From: CAYLPJ01 sp964385465
GTDB lineage: Bacteria > Planctomycetota > Phycisphaerae > SM23-33
Length of the DNA stretch: 28,679 nt
Assembly (NCBI GenBank): GCA_964385465.1
Contig: CAYLPJ010000068.1
Location: forward strand, 1-28,679
Reading direction: 5' to 3'
Below the pieces are notes generated by a model. That model made no database searches, had not been told where the DNA came from, and worked only from the letters and a program-made list of their open reading frames with translations. A program made the position numbers and the translations under genes. This document shows positions 15,248 to 23,037 of the stretch, piece by piece (the stretch's first letter is position 1; each line of letters begins with the position of its first letter).

Positions 15248-16621
15248 GTGAGACGCGACGCGACCCGACCGAACGTTCTGCTCATCATGGCCGACCAGTT
15301 CCGGGCGGACTGGCTCGGCGCGGCCGGAGCGGAGTTCATCCGCACCCCGAACCTGGACCGCCTCGCCCGCCGGGGCGTGCTCGTCCGCAACTGTTGTACG
15401 AATTCGCCTGTGTGCGCCCCGGCGCGGATCGGCCTGGCCGCCGGGCTCCAGCCGGTGCGGCTGGGGGCGACAGGCAACCAGGCGTTCCTGCCGGCGTCGG
15501 TGACGACGTACTACCAGCGCCTGCGCGACCACGGCTATCGCGTGGGGTGCGTGGGCAAGCTCGACCTGGCAAAGCCCGACGGCTACAACGGCCGACACGG
15601 CGACCGCCCGTGCGCGTTCGGCTGGGGCTTCACGCACCCCTTCGAGTGCGAGGGCAAGATGCACGCCGGGCAGAAGCCCGACCCGCGGGGGCCGTACGGC
15701 TTCTACCTCGCCGAGCGCGGGCTCATGCAGGCGTTCCACGAGGACTACCGCCGCCGCGCGGCCGGGGGGTGGAACATCGGGGTCGCCGAGGATTCGGTCC
15801 TGCCGACCGAGGCCTTCGAGGACGCGTGGATCGGGCACCATGCCGCGCGGTGGCTGGCCGACGTGCCGGACGACTTTCCGTGGCACTACGTTGTCAGCTT
15901 CGTCGGCCCGCACGACCCATTCGACCCGCCGACCGAGTACGCCGACCGCTGGCGCGACGCCGAGATGCCCCCGGCGCGGGCGCCGTCGCCGGAGGGCAAG
16001 CCCGCCTGGATCCGCAACCGCACGCGCGAGTTCGACCCCGGGCAGGTCGCCGTCACCCGCCGCCAGTACGCCGCGGCCATCGAGGTCATCGACGACGCCG
16101 TCGGCGAGATGCTCGCCGCCGTCGAGGCCCGAGGGCAGCTCGACAACACGGTCGTCCTGTTCACCAGCGACCACGGCGAGATGCTCGGCGACCACGGCAT
16201 GTACGCCAAGAGCGTGATGTACCGGCCGGCGATGGACGTGCCCCTCCTGGCCGCCGGGCCGGGCATCGCCGCCGGCCGCGACAGCGACGCGCTCGTCGAG
16301 CTGATCGACGTGAACCCGACGATCTGCGAGCTGGCGGGCCTGCCGCCGCAGGAGAATATCGACGCGGTCAGCTTCGCGCCGCTGCTGGCCGGCGAGGCCG
16401 ACGGGCATCGCAGCGAGTGCGTCAGCCAGTTGACCAACTGCCGCGCCGTCCGCACGGCCACGCACAAGCTGATCGAGAGCTTCAACGACGCCCCGGAGCT
16501 CTACGACCTTTCCGCCGATCCGGACGAGACGAGGAACGTCGCGGCGGAGGCCCCCGATCTCGTCGGCGAGCTCCGCGGGCGATTGGTCGGGCGCCTGCTG
16601 GAAGGCAAGTGGCGGCGCTAG
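15248..16621 (+). CDS. Cytoplasmic type I sulfatase
   Basis: A 457-residue alkaline-phosphatase-superfamily sulfatase that hydrolyses sulfate esters. The metal-binding start RPNVLLIMADQ has Asp16, with Gln17 where a second Asp is often seen. The formylglycine site is CAPAR with Cys56 (C-x-P-x-R), which must be oxidised by a maturation enzyme not found here. GKLDLAK replaces the usual GKWH. SDHGEMLGDHG further on supplies the second metal ligands. The protein has no signal peptide, so unlike most planctomycete sulfatases it appears cytoplasmic. The substrate is unknown. It diverges from cdsA and is followed after 56 bp by the DAHP synthase gene on the same strand; no pathway link between them is obvious. 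Confidence 0.9.
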   Translation: MRRDATRPNVLLIMADQFRADWLGAAGAEFIRTPNLDRLARRGVLVRNCCTNSPVCAPARIGLAAGLQPVRLGATGNQAFLPASVTTYYQRLRDHGYRVGCVGKLDLAKPDGYNGRHGDRPCAFGWGFTHPFECEGKMHAGQKPDPRGPYGFYLAERGLMQAFHEDYRRRAAGGWNIGVAEDSVLPTEAFEDAWIGHHAARWLADVPDDFPWHYVVSFVGPHDPFDPPTEYADRWRDAEMPPARAPSPEGKPAWIRNRTREFDPGQVAVTRRQYAAAIEVIDDAVGEMLAAVEARGQLDNTVVLFTSDHGEMLGDHGMYAKSVMYRPAMDVPLLAAGPGIAAGRDSDALVELIDVNPTICELAGLPPQENIDAVSFAPLLAGEADGHRSECVSQLTNCRAVRTATHKLIESFNDAPELYDLSADPDETRNVAAEAPDLVGELRGRLVGRLLEGKWRR

Positions 16622-16677
16622 ACTTTTCCGTGGTCCGCCGGTAGCGTACGCACCCCCGTACACGAAAGGGCACTGCG

Positions 16678-17685
16678 ATGGTAGTCGTCATGAAATCCCA
16701 CGCCGCCGACGAGGAGATCCGCGGCGTCGTGGACCGGATACACGCCCTGGGCATGGAGACCCACGTCAGCCGCGGGACCTACCGCACGATCATCGGCCTG
16801 ATCGGCGACGAGCGCGAGGTGGACCTCGACTCCATCGCCGCCATGCCGGGCGTCGAGCGGGCCTTCCCCGTGCTGCGCCCGTACAAGTACGTCGCCCGGG
16901 ACGTGCACCCCGAGGGCTTCACCGTCCGCGTCGGCGACGTCGAGGTCGGCAAGGGGCTGGTCTTCATGGCCGGGCCTTGCTCGGTCGAGGACGAGGACTC
17001 GACCCTGCGGATCGCCGAGCGGGTCAAGGCGGCCGGGGCGCAGCTCTTCCGCGGCGGCGCGTACAAGCCGCGGACGAGCCCGTGGTCCTTCCAGGGCCTG
17101 CGGGAGCGAGGATTGGAGATCCTCTCGAAGGTCAAGGCCGCCACAGGCATGCCGGTCGTCACCGAGATCATGGACACCGCGGACATCGACGTCGTCGGCG
17201 AGCACACGGACGTCTACCAGGTCGGCACGCGGAACATGAAGAACTACGCCCTGCTCAGCGCGCTGGGGAACACCAACCTGCCCGTGCTGCTGAAGCGCGG
17301 CGAGGCGGCGAAGATCGAGGAATGGCTGGCCGCGGCGGACTACATCGTCCGCAACGGCAACGAGCGGGTGATCCTCTGCGAGCGGGGCATCCGCACGTTC
17401 GAGGACTACACCCGCAACACGCTGGACCTCAACGCGGTCGTCGCCGCCCGCAAGGAGAGCTACCTGCCCGTCGTGGTCGATCCCAGCCACGGCACGGGCC
17501 ACGCGGATATGGTCCCGCCGATGGGCCTGGCCGCCGTCGCCGCCGGCGCCGACGGGCTGATCGTCGAGGCCCACTACGACCCGGACAAGGCCTGGTCCGA
17601 CGGCCGCCAGACCCTGACCATCGAGGCGCTCGCCGAGATGATCGCCGCCTGCAAGCGCATCCGCGACTGCCGCAACCAGGCCTGA
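16678..17685 (+). CDS. aroF: 3-deoxy-7-phosphoheptulonate synthase, type I-beta
   Basis: A 335-residue DAHP synthase that condenses phosphoenolpyruvate with erythrose 4-phosphate, the first step of aromatic amino acid synthesis. Residues 1-75 are the small ferredoxin-like N-terminal domain (MVVVMKSHAADEEI, then PYKYVARD) used in the I-beta class for feedback control by aromatic amino acids. The barrel begins near 80, with the metal cysteine Cys101 in GPCSVE, substrate loops KPRTSPWSFQG (130-140) and QVGTRNMKNY (181-190), and DPSHGTGH near 267 for metal and phosphate contacts. All catalytic features are intact and length is typical. A GAAAGGG run about 9 nt upstream supports the ATG. The next gene follows after 19 bp, so they are probably co-transcribed. 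Confidence 0.95.
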   Translation: MVVVMKSHAADEEIRGVVDRIHALGMETHVSRGTYRTIIGLIGDEREVDLDSIAAMPGVERAFPVLRPYKYVARDVHPEGFTVRVGDVEVGKGLVFMAGPCSVEDEDSTLRIAERVKAAGAQLFRGGAYKPRTSPWSFQGLRERGLEILSKVKAATGMPVVTEIMDTADIDVVGEHTDVYQVGTRNMKNYALLSALGNTNLPVLLKRGEAAKIEEWLAAADYIVRNGNERVILCERGIRTFEDYTRNTLDLNAVVAARKESYLPVVVDPSHGTGHADMVPPMGLAAVAAGADGLIVEAHYDPDKAWSDGRQTLTIEALAEMIAACKRIRDCRNQA

Positions 17686-17704
17686 CCCGCCGGAGACGCC
17701 GCCG

Positions 17705-19066
17705 ATGAACGTTGCGCTGATCGGAGACGTGCACGCCAACCTGCCGGCCCTGGAGGCCGTGCTCGCCGACGCGCGCGCCCGCTCGGTCTCGGCGGTATGG
17801 AACGTCGGCGACGTGGTCGGCTACGGCGCGTTTCCCGACGAGTCCGTCCGGATGCTCCGCGCCGCCGGGGCGGTCAGCATCGTGGGCAACTACGACCGCA
17901 AGGTCCTCCGCTTCCCCCGCAAGGCCGAGAAGTGGCAGCGCAGCAAGGCCTCCGAGAAGTACGCGGCCTTCGAGTGGGCCTACCGCAATCTCTCCCCGGA
18001 GAGCCGCGACTACCTCGCCTCGCTGCCCACGGAGGTGCGGATGCAGCTTGCGGGGCGGGAGTTCCTGCTCGTGCACGGGAGCCCCACCAGCGAGGACGAG
18101 CCGCTGACCGACGAGACCCCCGCCGGGCGGCTGGAGGAGCTGGCCGAACTCGCCGCCGCCGACGTGGTCGTCTGCGGGCATTCGCACAAGCCCATGGCCC
18201 GCGAGGCCGCCGGCGTGCTGTTCGTGGGCACCGGCAGCGTCGGCCGGCCCGAAGGCGGCGACCCTCGCGCCTGCTACGCCGTGCTGGAGATCGACGCCGG
18301 ACAGCTCGCCGTCACGCATCGCCGCGTGCCCTATGACGCCGCCAGCGCCGCCGAGGCCATCCGCTCCACGGGCCAGCCGGAGGCATTCGCCCAGATGGTC
18401 CTTCGCGGCGAGAGCTTCGACGGGATCACGCCGCAGCGCGATCTGCCAGACCCGGCCGAGGCCCCGCCGGTCCACCCGCGCGACGCCGAGGCCGCCGTGC
18501 TCGCCCTGGCCGAACGATGCAGTTACGAGGACGACCACACCCGCCAGGTCGTGCGGATCTCGGAGTGGCTCTTCGACGCCCTGCGCCCGGCCCACGGGCT
18601 CGGCGACCGCGAGCGGGACCTCATGCGGTGGGGGGCATGGCTGCACGACATCGGCTGGCTGGACGGCAAGGGCGGGCATCACAAGTCGTCGCTGCGGCGG
18701 ATCCTCGCCGACCCGTCGCTGCCGTTCGATACGCGCAGCCGCTACATCGTTGCCTCCGTCGCGCGGTACCACCGCAAGGCCCTGCCGAAAAAGCGCCACG
18801 GGCACTACATGGCCCTGGACGCCGACGACCGCGAGCTGGTGCGGGTCCTGGGAGGGATCGTCCGCCTCGCCGACGGGCTCGACCGCACGCACGACGACGT
18901 GGTCACCGGCCTGGCCTGCGAGATCGCCCCGCACGAAGTCGTCATCCGCTGCCGCACCGCCGGCCCGGCGGACATCGCCCTGGAGGCCGCCCGACGCAAG
19001 AGCGAGCTGCTCTCGCTGGCCCTGGGGCGCGGCGTACGCATCGAGGCCGAGGGGCACGTGGCGTGA
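17705..19066 (+). CDS. Metallophosphoesterase fused to a Ppx-type HD domain
   Basis: A 453-residue two-domain cytoplasmic protein. Residues 1-210 are a calcineurin-like phosphoesterase of the YfcE/MJ0936 kind with a full metal set: Asp8 and His10 (GDVH), Asp36 (GDVV), Asn62 (GNYD), His124 (VHGSP), His159 and His161 (GHSH). Residues 265-450 are an HD domain with His278, His314-Asp315 (LHDIG), His325-His326, His356 and Asp390. This HD domain aligns by eye with the C-terminal domain of the Ppx encoded next, down to matching ARYHRKALPKK and GRYHRRSCPKQ segments and RLADGLDRTH against RVADALDRGH. It lies 19 bp behind aroF and 112 bp before ppx. A role in polyphosphate or nucleotide turnover is inferred from context. 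Confidence 0.85.
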   Translation: MNVALIGDVHANLPALEAVLADARARSVSAVWNVGDVVGYGAFPDESVRMLRAAGAVSIVGNYDRKVLRFPRKAEKWQRSKASEKYAAFEWAYRNLSPESRDYLASLPTEVRMQLAGREFLLVHGSPTSEDEPLTDETPAGRLEELAELAAADVVVCGHSHKPMAREAAGVLFVGTGSVGRPEGGDPRACYAVLEIDAGQLAVTHRRVPYDAASAAEAIRSTGQPEAFAQMVLRGESFDGITPQRDLPDPAEAPPVHPRDAEAAVLALAERCSYEDDHTRQVVRISEWLFDALRPAHGLGDRERDLMRWGAWLHDIGWLDGKGGHHKSSLRRILADPSLPFDTRSRYIVASVARYHRKALPKKRHGHYMALDADDRELVRVLGGIVRLADGLDRTHDDVVTGLACEIAPHEVVIRCRTAGPADIALEAARRKSELLSLALGRGVRIEAEGHVA

Positions 19067-19119
19067 GCAGCGCCCGGCGCGTCGCCTCCGGCGGCGAGCC
19101 GCATGGGTCATTTTCCGAT

Positions 19120-19148
19120 TTGCCGCCGGCCCTCCGGAGCGATAGCAT
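19120..19148 (+). promoter_or_regulatory. Candidate ppx-ppk promoter
   Basis: TTGCCG (19120-19125), a 17-bp spacer and TAGCAT (19143-19148), each four of six to consensus, in the 112-bp gap before ppx. The -10 continues as TAGCATGA, resembling the TAnnATGA pattern at three other sites in the window. Confidence 0.4.
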
Positions 19149-19178
19149 GACAGGACGGCCGGGGGGAGCAGGAGTTCC

Positions 19179-20765
19179 ATGACCGACGGGACAAAGCAAG
19201 AACCCGCCGACTCTACGCCCGTGGCGGTGGTGGACATCGGCTCCAACTCGATCCGCATGGCGGTGGCCGAGGTGACCGCCGAGGGCGACGTACGCGTCCT
19301 CGAGCGCACCCAGCGGGCGGTCCACCTCGGGCAGGACACGTTCGTCTCCGGGCGGCTGAGCACGCGGACCATGAACGCCGCCATCTCCATCCTGTCCGAC
19401 TTCCGCAAGATCATGGATACGTACATGGTCCGGCAGGTTCGCGTCGTGGCCACCAGCGCCGTCCGGGAGGCCGCCAACGCCGACGCGTTCCTCGACCGCA
19501 TCTTCATGTCCACCGACATGGACGTGGAGGTCATCAGCACCTCGGAGGAAAGCCGCCTGAAGGTGGCCGCGGTGCGCCAGGCGCTGCGGTCGGCGCCGAA
19601 CATCTCGTTCCACAACGCGCTGGTCGTCGAGATCGGCGGGGGCACGGCCCTGCTGACGCTGCTGCACGAGGGCGAAATCGTCACGTCCGAGAGCCACCGG
19701 ATGGGCTCGATCCGCCTCCAGGAAGCCCTGTCGATCAGCGCCGAGTCGGCCGACAAGGCCGCCGATCTCATCCGCCAGCAGATCGCGGGGATGCTGGCGG
19801 CAATCTCCGCCTCGCTGCCGCTGGACAGCGTGGAGACCTTCTTCGCCGTCGGCGGCGATGCCCGGTTCGCCGCCCGCCAGGTCGGCAAGGCCACCCAGTC
19901 CCCGGACCTGTATCTGATCAAGCCCAAGCGGTTCGACCGCCTCGTCGGCCGCTGCGAGCGCCGCAGCGTCGAGGAGATCACGCGCGAGTACCAGCTCACC
20001 CACGCCGCCGCCGAGACGCTCGTCCCGGCGCTGCTGGTCTACCAGGCGTTGATTCACGAGACGGCCGCCAGGCAGATCGTCGCGTCGTACACGTCGATGC
20101 GCGACGGCCTGCTGCTGGACATGGCCCACAGCGTGATGGGGCTGGAGGACGAGGAACTTACCCGCGGCGTGATCCGCTCGGCGCGGGCGATCTGCGAGAA
20201 GTACCGCTGCGACCCCGGGCACGTGATGCACGTGGCCGACCTGGCGGTGGAGCTGTTCGACCAGCTCCAGGAGGAGCACGGCCTGGCGCGGCGGCACCGG
20301 CTGCTGCTCCGCGTGGCGGCGATGCTGCACGAGGTCGGCTCCTTCGTCAGCGGGCGCGCCCATCACAAGCACACGTATTACCTGATCTCGAACGCGGAGG
20401 TCTTCGGGCTCAACGGCGAGGAGTTGGAGACGGTCGCGCTGGTGGGGCGCTACCATCGGCGGAGCTGCCCGAAGCAATCGCACCCGGAATACACGGCGCT
20501 GTCGCGGTCGAAGCGAGTGGTCGTCAGCAAGCTGGCGGCGATGCTTCGCGTGGCCGACGCGCTGGATCGCGGACACGCCCAGAACGTCAACGAGTTCCAC
20601 GTCGAGCGGCAGGGCGATGAGCTGGTGATCTTCGTTCACGGCGCGACGGATCTGACGCTGGAACGGCGGGCCATGGAACGGAAGGCGGACCTGTTCGAGG
20701 ACATCTACGGCATGCGCGTGCGGCTGGAAGAGGCGCCCCTGCCGGCGCCCGAGCCGTGGGCCTGA
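19179..20765 (+). CDS. ppx: Ppx/GppA exopolyphosphatase with HD domain
   Basis: A 528-residue member of the Ppx/GppA phosphatases, which release phosphate from polyphosphate or convert pppGpp to ppGpp. The actin-like ATPase fold starts with VVDIGSNSIRM (17-27). The catalytic glutamate is probably Glu124 in STSEESRL, and the second phosphate loop is EIGGGT at 151-156, where Glu151 replaces the usual Asp. The C-terminal HD domain (about 330-515) has His384-Glu385 (LHEVG) and His395-His396, as in E. coli Ppx. Length matches the long Ppx form. The ATG is preceded by GGAG at a short 4-nt spacing. ppk follows 33 bp later on the same strand, so Ppx rather than GppA activity is the likelier reading. 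Confidence 0.93.
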   Translation: MTDGTKQEPADSTPVAVVDIGSNSIRMAVAEVTAEGDVRVLERTQRAVHLGQDTFVSGRLSTRTMNAAISILSDFRKIMDTYMVRQVRVVATSAVREAANADAFLDRIFMSTDMDVEVISTSEESRLKVAAVRQALRSAPNISFHNALVVEIGGGTALLTLLHEGEIVTSESHRMGSIRLQEALSISAESADKAADLIRQQIAGMLAAISASLPLDSVETFFAVGGDARFAARQVGKATQSPDLYLIKPKRFDRLVGRCERRSVEEITREYQLTHAAAETLVPALLVYQALIHETAARQIVASYTSMRDGLLLDMAHSVMGLEDEELTRGVIRSARAICEKYRCDPGHVMHVADLAVELFDQLQEEHGLARRHRLLLRVAAMLHEVGSFVSGRAHHKHTYYLISNAEVFGLNGEELETVALVGRYHRRSCPKQSHPEYTALSRSKRVVVSKLAAMLRVADALDRGHAQNVNEFHVERQGDELVIFVHGATDLTLERRAMERKADLFEDIYGMRVRLEEAPLPAPEPWA

Positions 20766-20798
20766 CCGCCGCAGCGGCCCGAGCAACACGGAGAACAC

Positions 20799-22943
20799 GT
20801 GGCCAAGAAGAAGACCAAGGGACGTAGCAGCCCATCGCGGGGATCGCTGAGCTCGCCTTCGCTGTACATCAACCGCGAGCTGAGCTGGCTGGAGTTCAAC
20901 GACCGCGTCCTCAAGGAGGGGCTCTCGGAGTCGCTGCCGCTGCTGGAAAGGCTGAAGTTCCTGGCCATCGTCAGCTCGAACCTCGACGAGTTCTTCATGA
21001 TCCGCGTCGCCGGGCTGAAGCAGCAGCAGGCCGCCCGCGTTCGCAAGCGGGACATCGCCGGGCTGACCCCGACCCAGCAGCTTCAGCGGATCGCCCAGCG
21101 GGTCAAACGCATGGTGGCCGAGCAGGCGAACGGCATCCGCAAGGTCACCGACGGCCTCAAGACCAAGGGGCTGCACATCGTCGGGGCCGACGAGTTGACA
21201 CCCGCACAGCGGCGGTTCCTCGAATCGTTTTTCGAGCTCGAGGTCCTGCCCGTGCTGACCCCGATGGCCATCGACCGCCTCGACCCCTGCCCGCTGCTGC
21301 CCGGCCTGCGGCTGATGCTGGGCGTCCGCATGTTCACCGGGCAGGGGGAGTCCAAGGAAGAGCACGTCACCGTGGTGCCCGTGCCCAACGGCCTGCCTCG
21401 GTTCATCGCCCTTCCGGCGAAAGAGGCCCTGCACCTGATCCGCCTCGAGGACGTCATCGCCATGAACGTCCAGTCGCTCCTGCCGGGCCACCGCATCCGC
21501 GCCTGCGTGCCGTTCCGGCTCACGCGCGACGCGGACGTGGCCATCCAGGAGGACGCGGCCGGGGACCTTCTCGGGGCGATCGAGAAGGCCGTTTCCTCCC
21601 GCCAGCGCCGGGCGGTCGTGCGGATGGAGATCGCCGCCGGCGCCGACCGCAAGCTGCGCAAGTGGCTGATGGACTGGACGGGGGCCAGCACGCAGGACGT
21701 CTACGACGTCGAGGGCATGCTGGACGCGACGGCCCTGTGGGAGATCGCCGGGCGGTCCGGCCTCGAGAAGCTCACCAGCCCGGACTGGCCCCCCCAGCCT
21801 CCGCGCGACCTGCTCGACGAGGACGAGGACATCTGGTCGGCGCTGCAGGAGCGCGACGTGATGCTCTTCCACCCGTACGAGTCCTTCGGCCCGGTGGTGC
21901 GCCTGCTCAGCGAGGCCGCCGAGGACCCGGCCGTGCTGGCGGTCAAGCAGACGCTCTACCGCACCAGCGGGGACTCGCCGGTCATCGCCGCCCTGGAGCG
22001 GGCGGCGCAGAACGGCAAGCAGGTGGTCGTGCTGGTCGAGCTGAAGGCGCGGTTCGACGAGGCGCGGAACGTCGGCTGGGCCCGCCGTCTCGAGGACGCC
22101 GGGGCGCTGGTCATCTACGGCATCAGCGGCTACAAGACGCACTCCAAGGCTTTGCTGATCGTCCGCAGGGAGGCCCACCGCATCCGCCGCTACGTGCACC
22201 TCGGCACCGGGAATTACAACGACAAGACCGCCAAGCTCTACTCCGACATCGGGCTGATGACCAGCGACAACGAGGTGGCGACGGACGTCGCGGCCTTCTT
22301 CAACCTGCTGACCGGCTATTCCGAATCCGTCGGCTTTTCCAAGCTGACCATCGCCCCGACGGGGCTGCGCAACCGCTTCCTGGCGCTGATCGACCGGGAG
22401 ATCGAGGCCTCCACACCCGACGAGCCGGGCCTGATCATGGCCAAGGTCAACTCGCTCCAGGACAAGGGTATCATCCAGGCGCTCTACCGCGCCAGCCAGG
22501 CCGGCGTGGAGGTCCAGCTCAACGTCCGCGGCATCTGCTGCCTGAGGCCGGGCATCGCCGGGGTCAGCGAGAACATCCGCGTGGTGTCCATCGTGGACCG
22601 CTTCCTGGAGCATGCCCGGGTCTTCTACTTCCGCAACGCCGGGCACGAAGAGGTCTACATGAGCAGCGCCGACTGGATGGGGCGCAACCTCGACCGGAGG
22701 CTGGAAATCCTCTTCCCCGTCCAGGATCAGCGCCTGCTGCGGCGGCTGAAGGGCATCCTGCGGACCTTCGCCGCCGACAATGTCAAGGGCCGGCAACTGC
22801 TGTCGGACGGCACGTACAAGCCGGTCGAGGCCAAGGGCAAGCGCATCCGCGCGCAGGAGGCATTCTACCGGGAGGCCCTCGAGGCCGCCCGGGACCACCC
22901 CGAGGCCCGGACCCGCTTCAAGCCCATGACCCGCCCGACCTGA
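20799..22943 (+). CDS. ppk: Polyphosphate kinase 1
   Basis: A 714-residue PPK1, which polymerises the ATP gamma-phosphate into polyphosphate at the membrane. It opens with the family hallmark YINRELSWLEFNDRVL at about 23-38 and SSNLDEFFMIRVAGL. The catalytic half has LAVKQTLYRTSGDSP, the autophosphorylated histidine His448 in KTHSKALL, the GTGNYNDKTAKLY loop, and the second conserved His605 in DRFLEHARVFYF, followed by YMSSADWMGRNLDRR. All phospholipase D-like active-site elements are kept. The start is GTG 20799 with GGAGAA 3-4 nt upstream. The N terminus before the hallmark is a short Lys/Ser-rich tail. It is immediately behind ppx and converges with the ROK gene. Confidence 0.97.
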   Translation: MAKKKTKGRSSPSRGSLSSPSLYINRELSWLEFNDRVLKEGLSESLPLLERLKFLAIVSSNLDEFFMIRVAGLKQQQAARVRKRDIAGLTPTQQLQRIAQRVKRMVAEQANGIRKVTDGLKTKGLHIVGADELTPAQRRFLESFFELEVLPVLTPMAIDRLDPCPLLPGLRLMLGVRMFTGQGESKEEHVTVVPVPNGLPRFIALPAKEALHLIRLEDVIAMNVQSLLPGHRIRACVPFRLTRDADVAIQEDAAGDLLGAIEKAVSSRQRRAVVRMEIAAGADRKLRKWLMDWTGASTQDVYDVEGMLDATALWEIAGRSGLEKLTSPDWPPQPPRDLLDEDEDIWSALQERDVMLFHPYESFGPVVRLLSEAAEDPAVLAVKQTLYRTSGDSPVIAALERAAQNGKQVVVLVELKARFDEARNVGWARRLEDAGALVIYGISGYKTHSKALLIVRREAHRIRRYVHLGTGNYNDKTAKLYSDIGLMTSDNEVATDVAAFFNLLTGYSESVGFSKLTIAPTGLRNRFLALIDREIEASTPDEPGLIMAKVNSLQDKGIIQALYRASQAGVEVQLNVRGICCLRPGIAGVSENIRVVSIVDRFLEHARVFYFRNAGHEEVYMSSADWMGRNLDRRLEILFPVQDQRLLRRLKGILRTFAADNVKGRQLLSDGTYKPVEAKGKRIRAQEAFYREALEAARDHPEARTRFKPMTRPT

Positions 22944-23037
22944 TCGCTGTCAGTGGTCCGCCGCGCCGTGGCCGGCAGGAGCCCGTGGCGCCCGTTGCCT
23001 GCGCGGGGCGGCCAACGCTGCCGCTTCCTTCAACCGG

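Noticed and set aside
18942..22898. A 1318-codon open frame on the minus strand opposite ppx and ppk
   Set aside because: Both sense-strand genes are certain. The antisense frame is repetitive Leu/Val/Asp/Arg text produced by codon bias.
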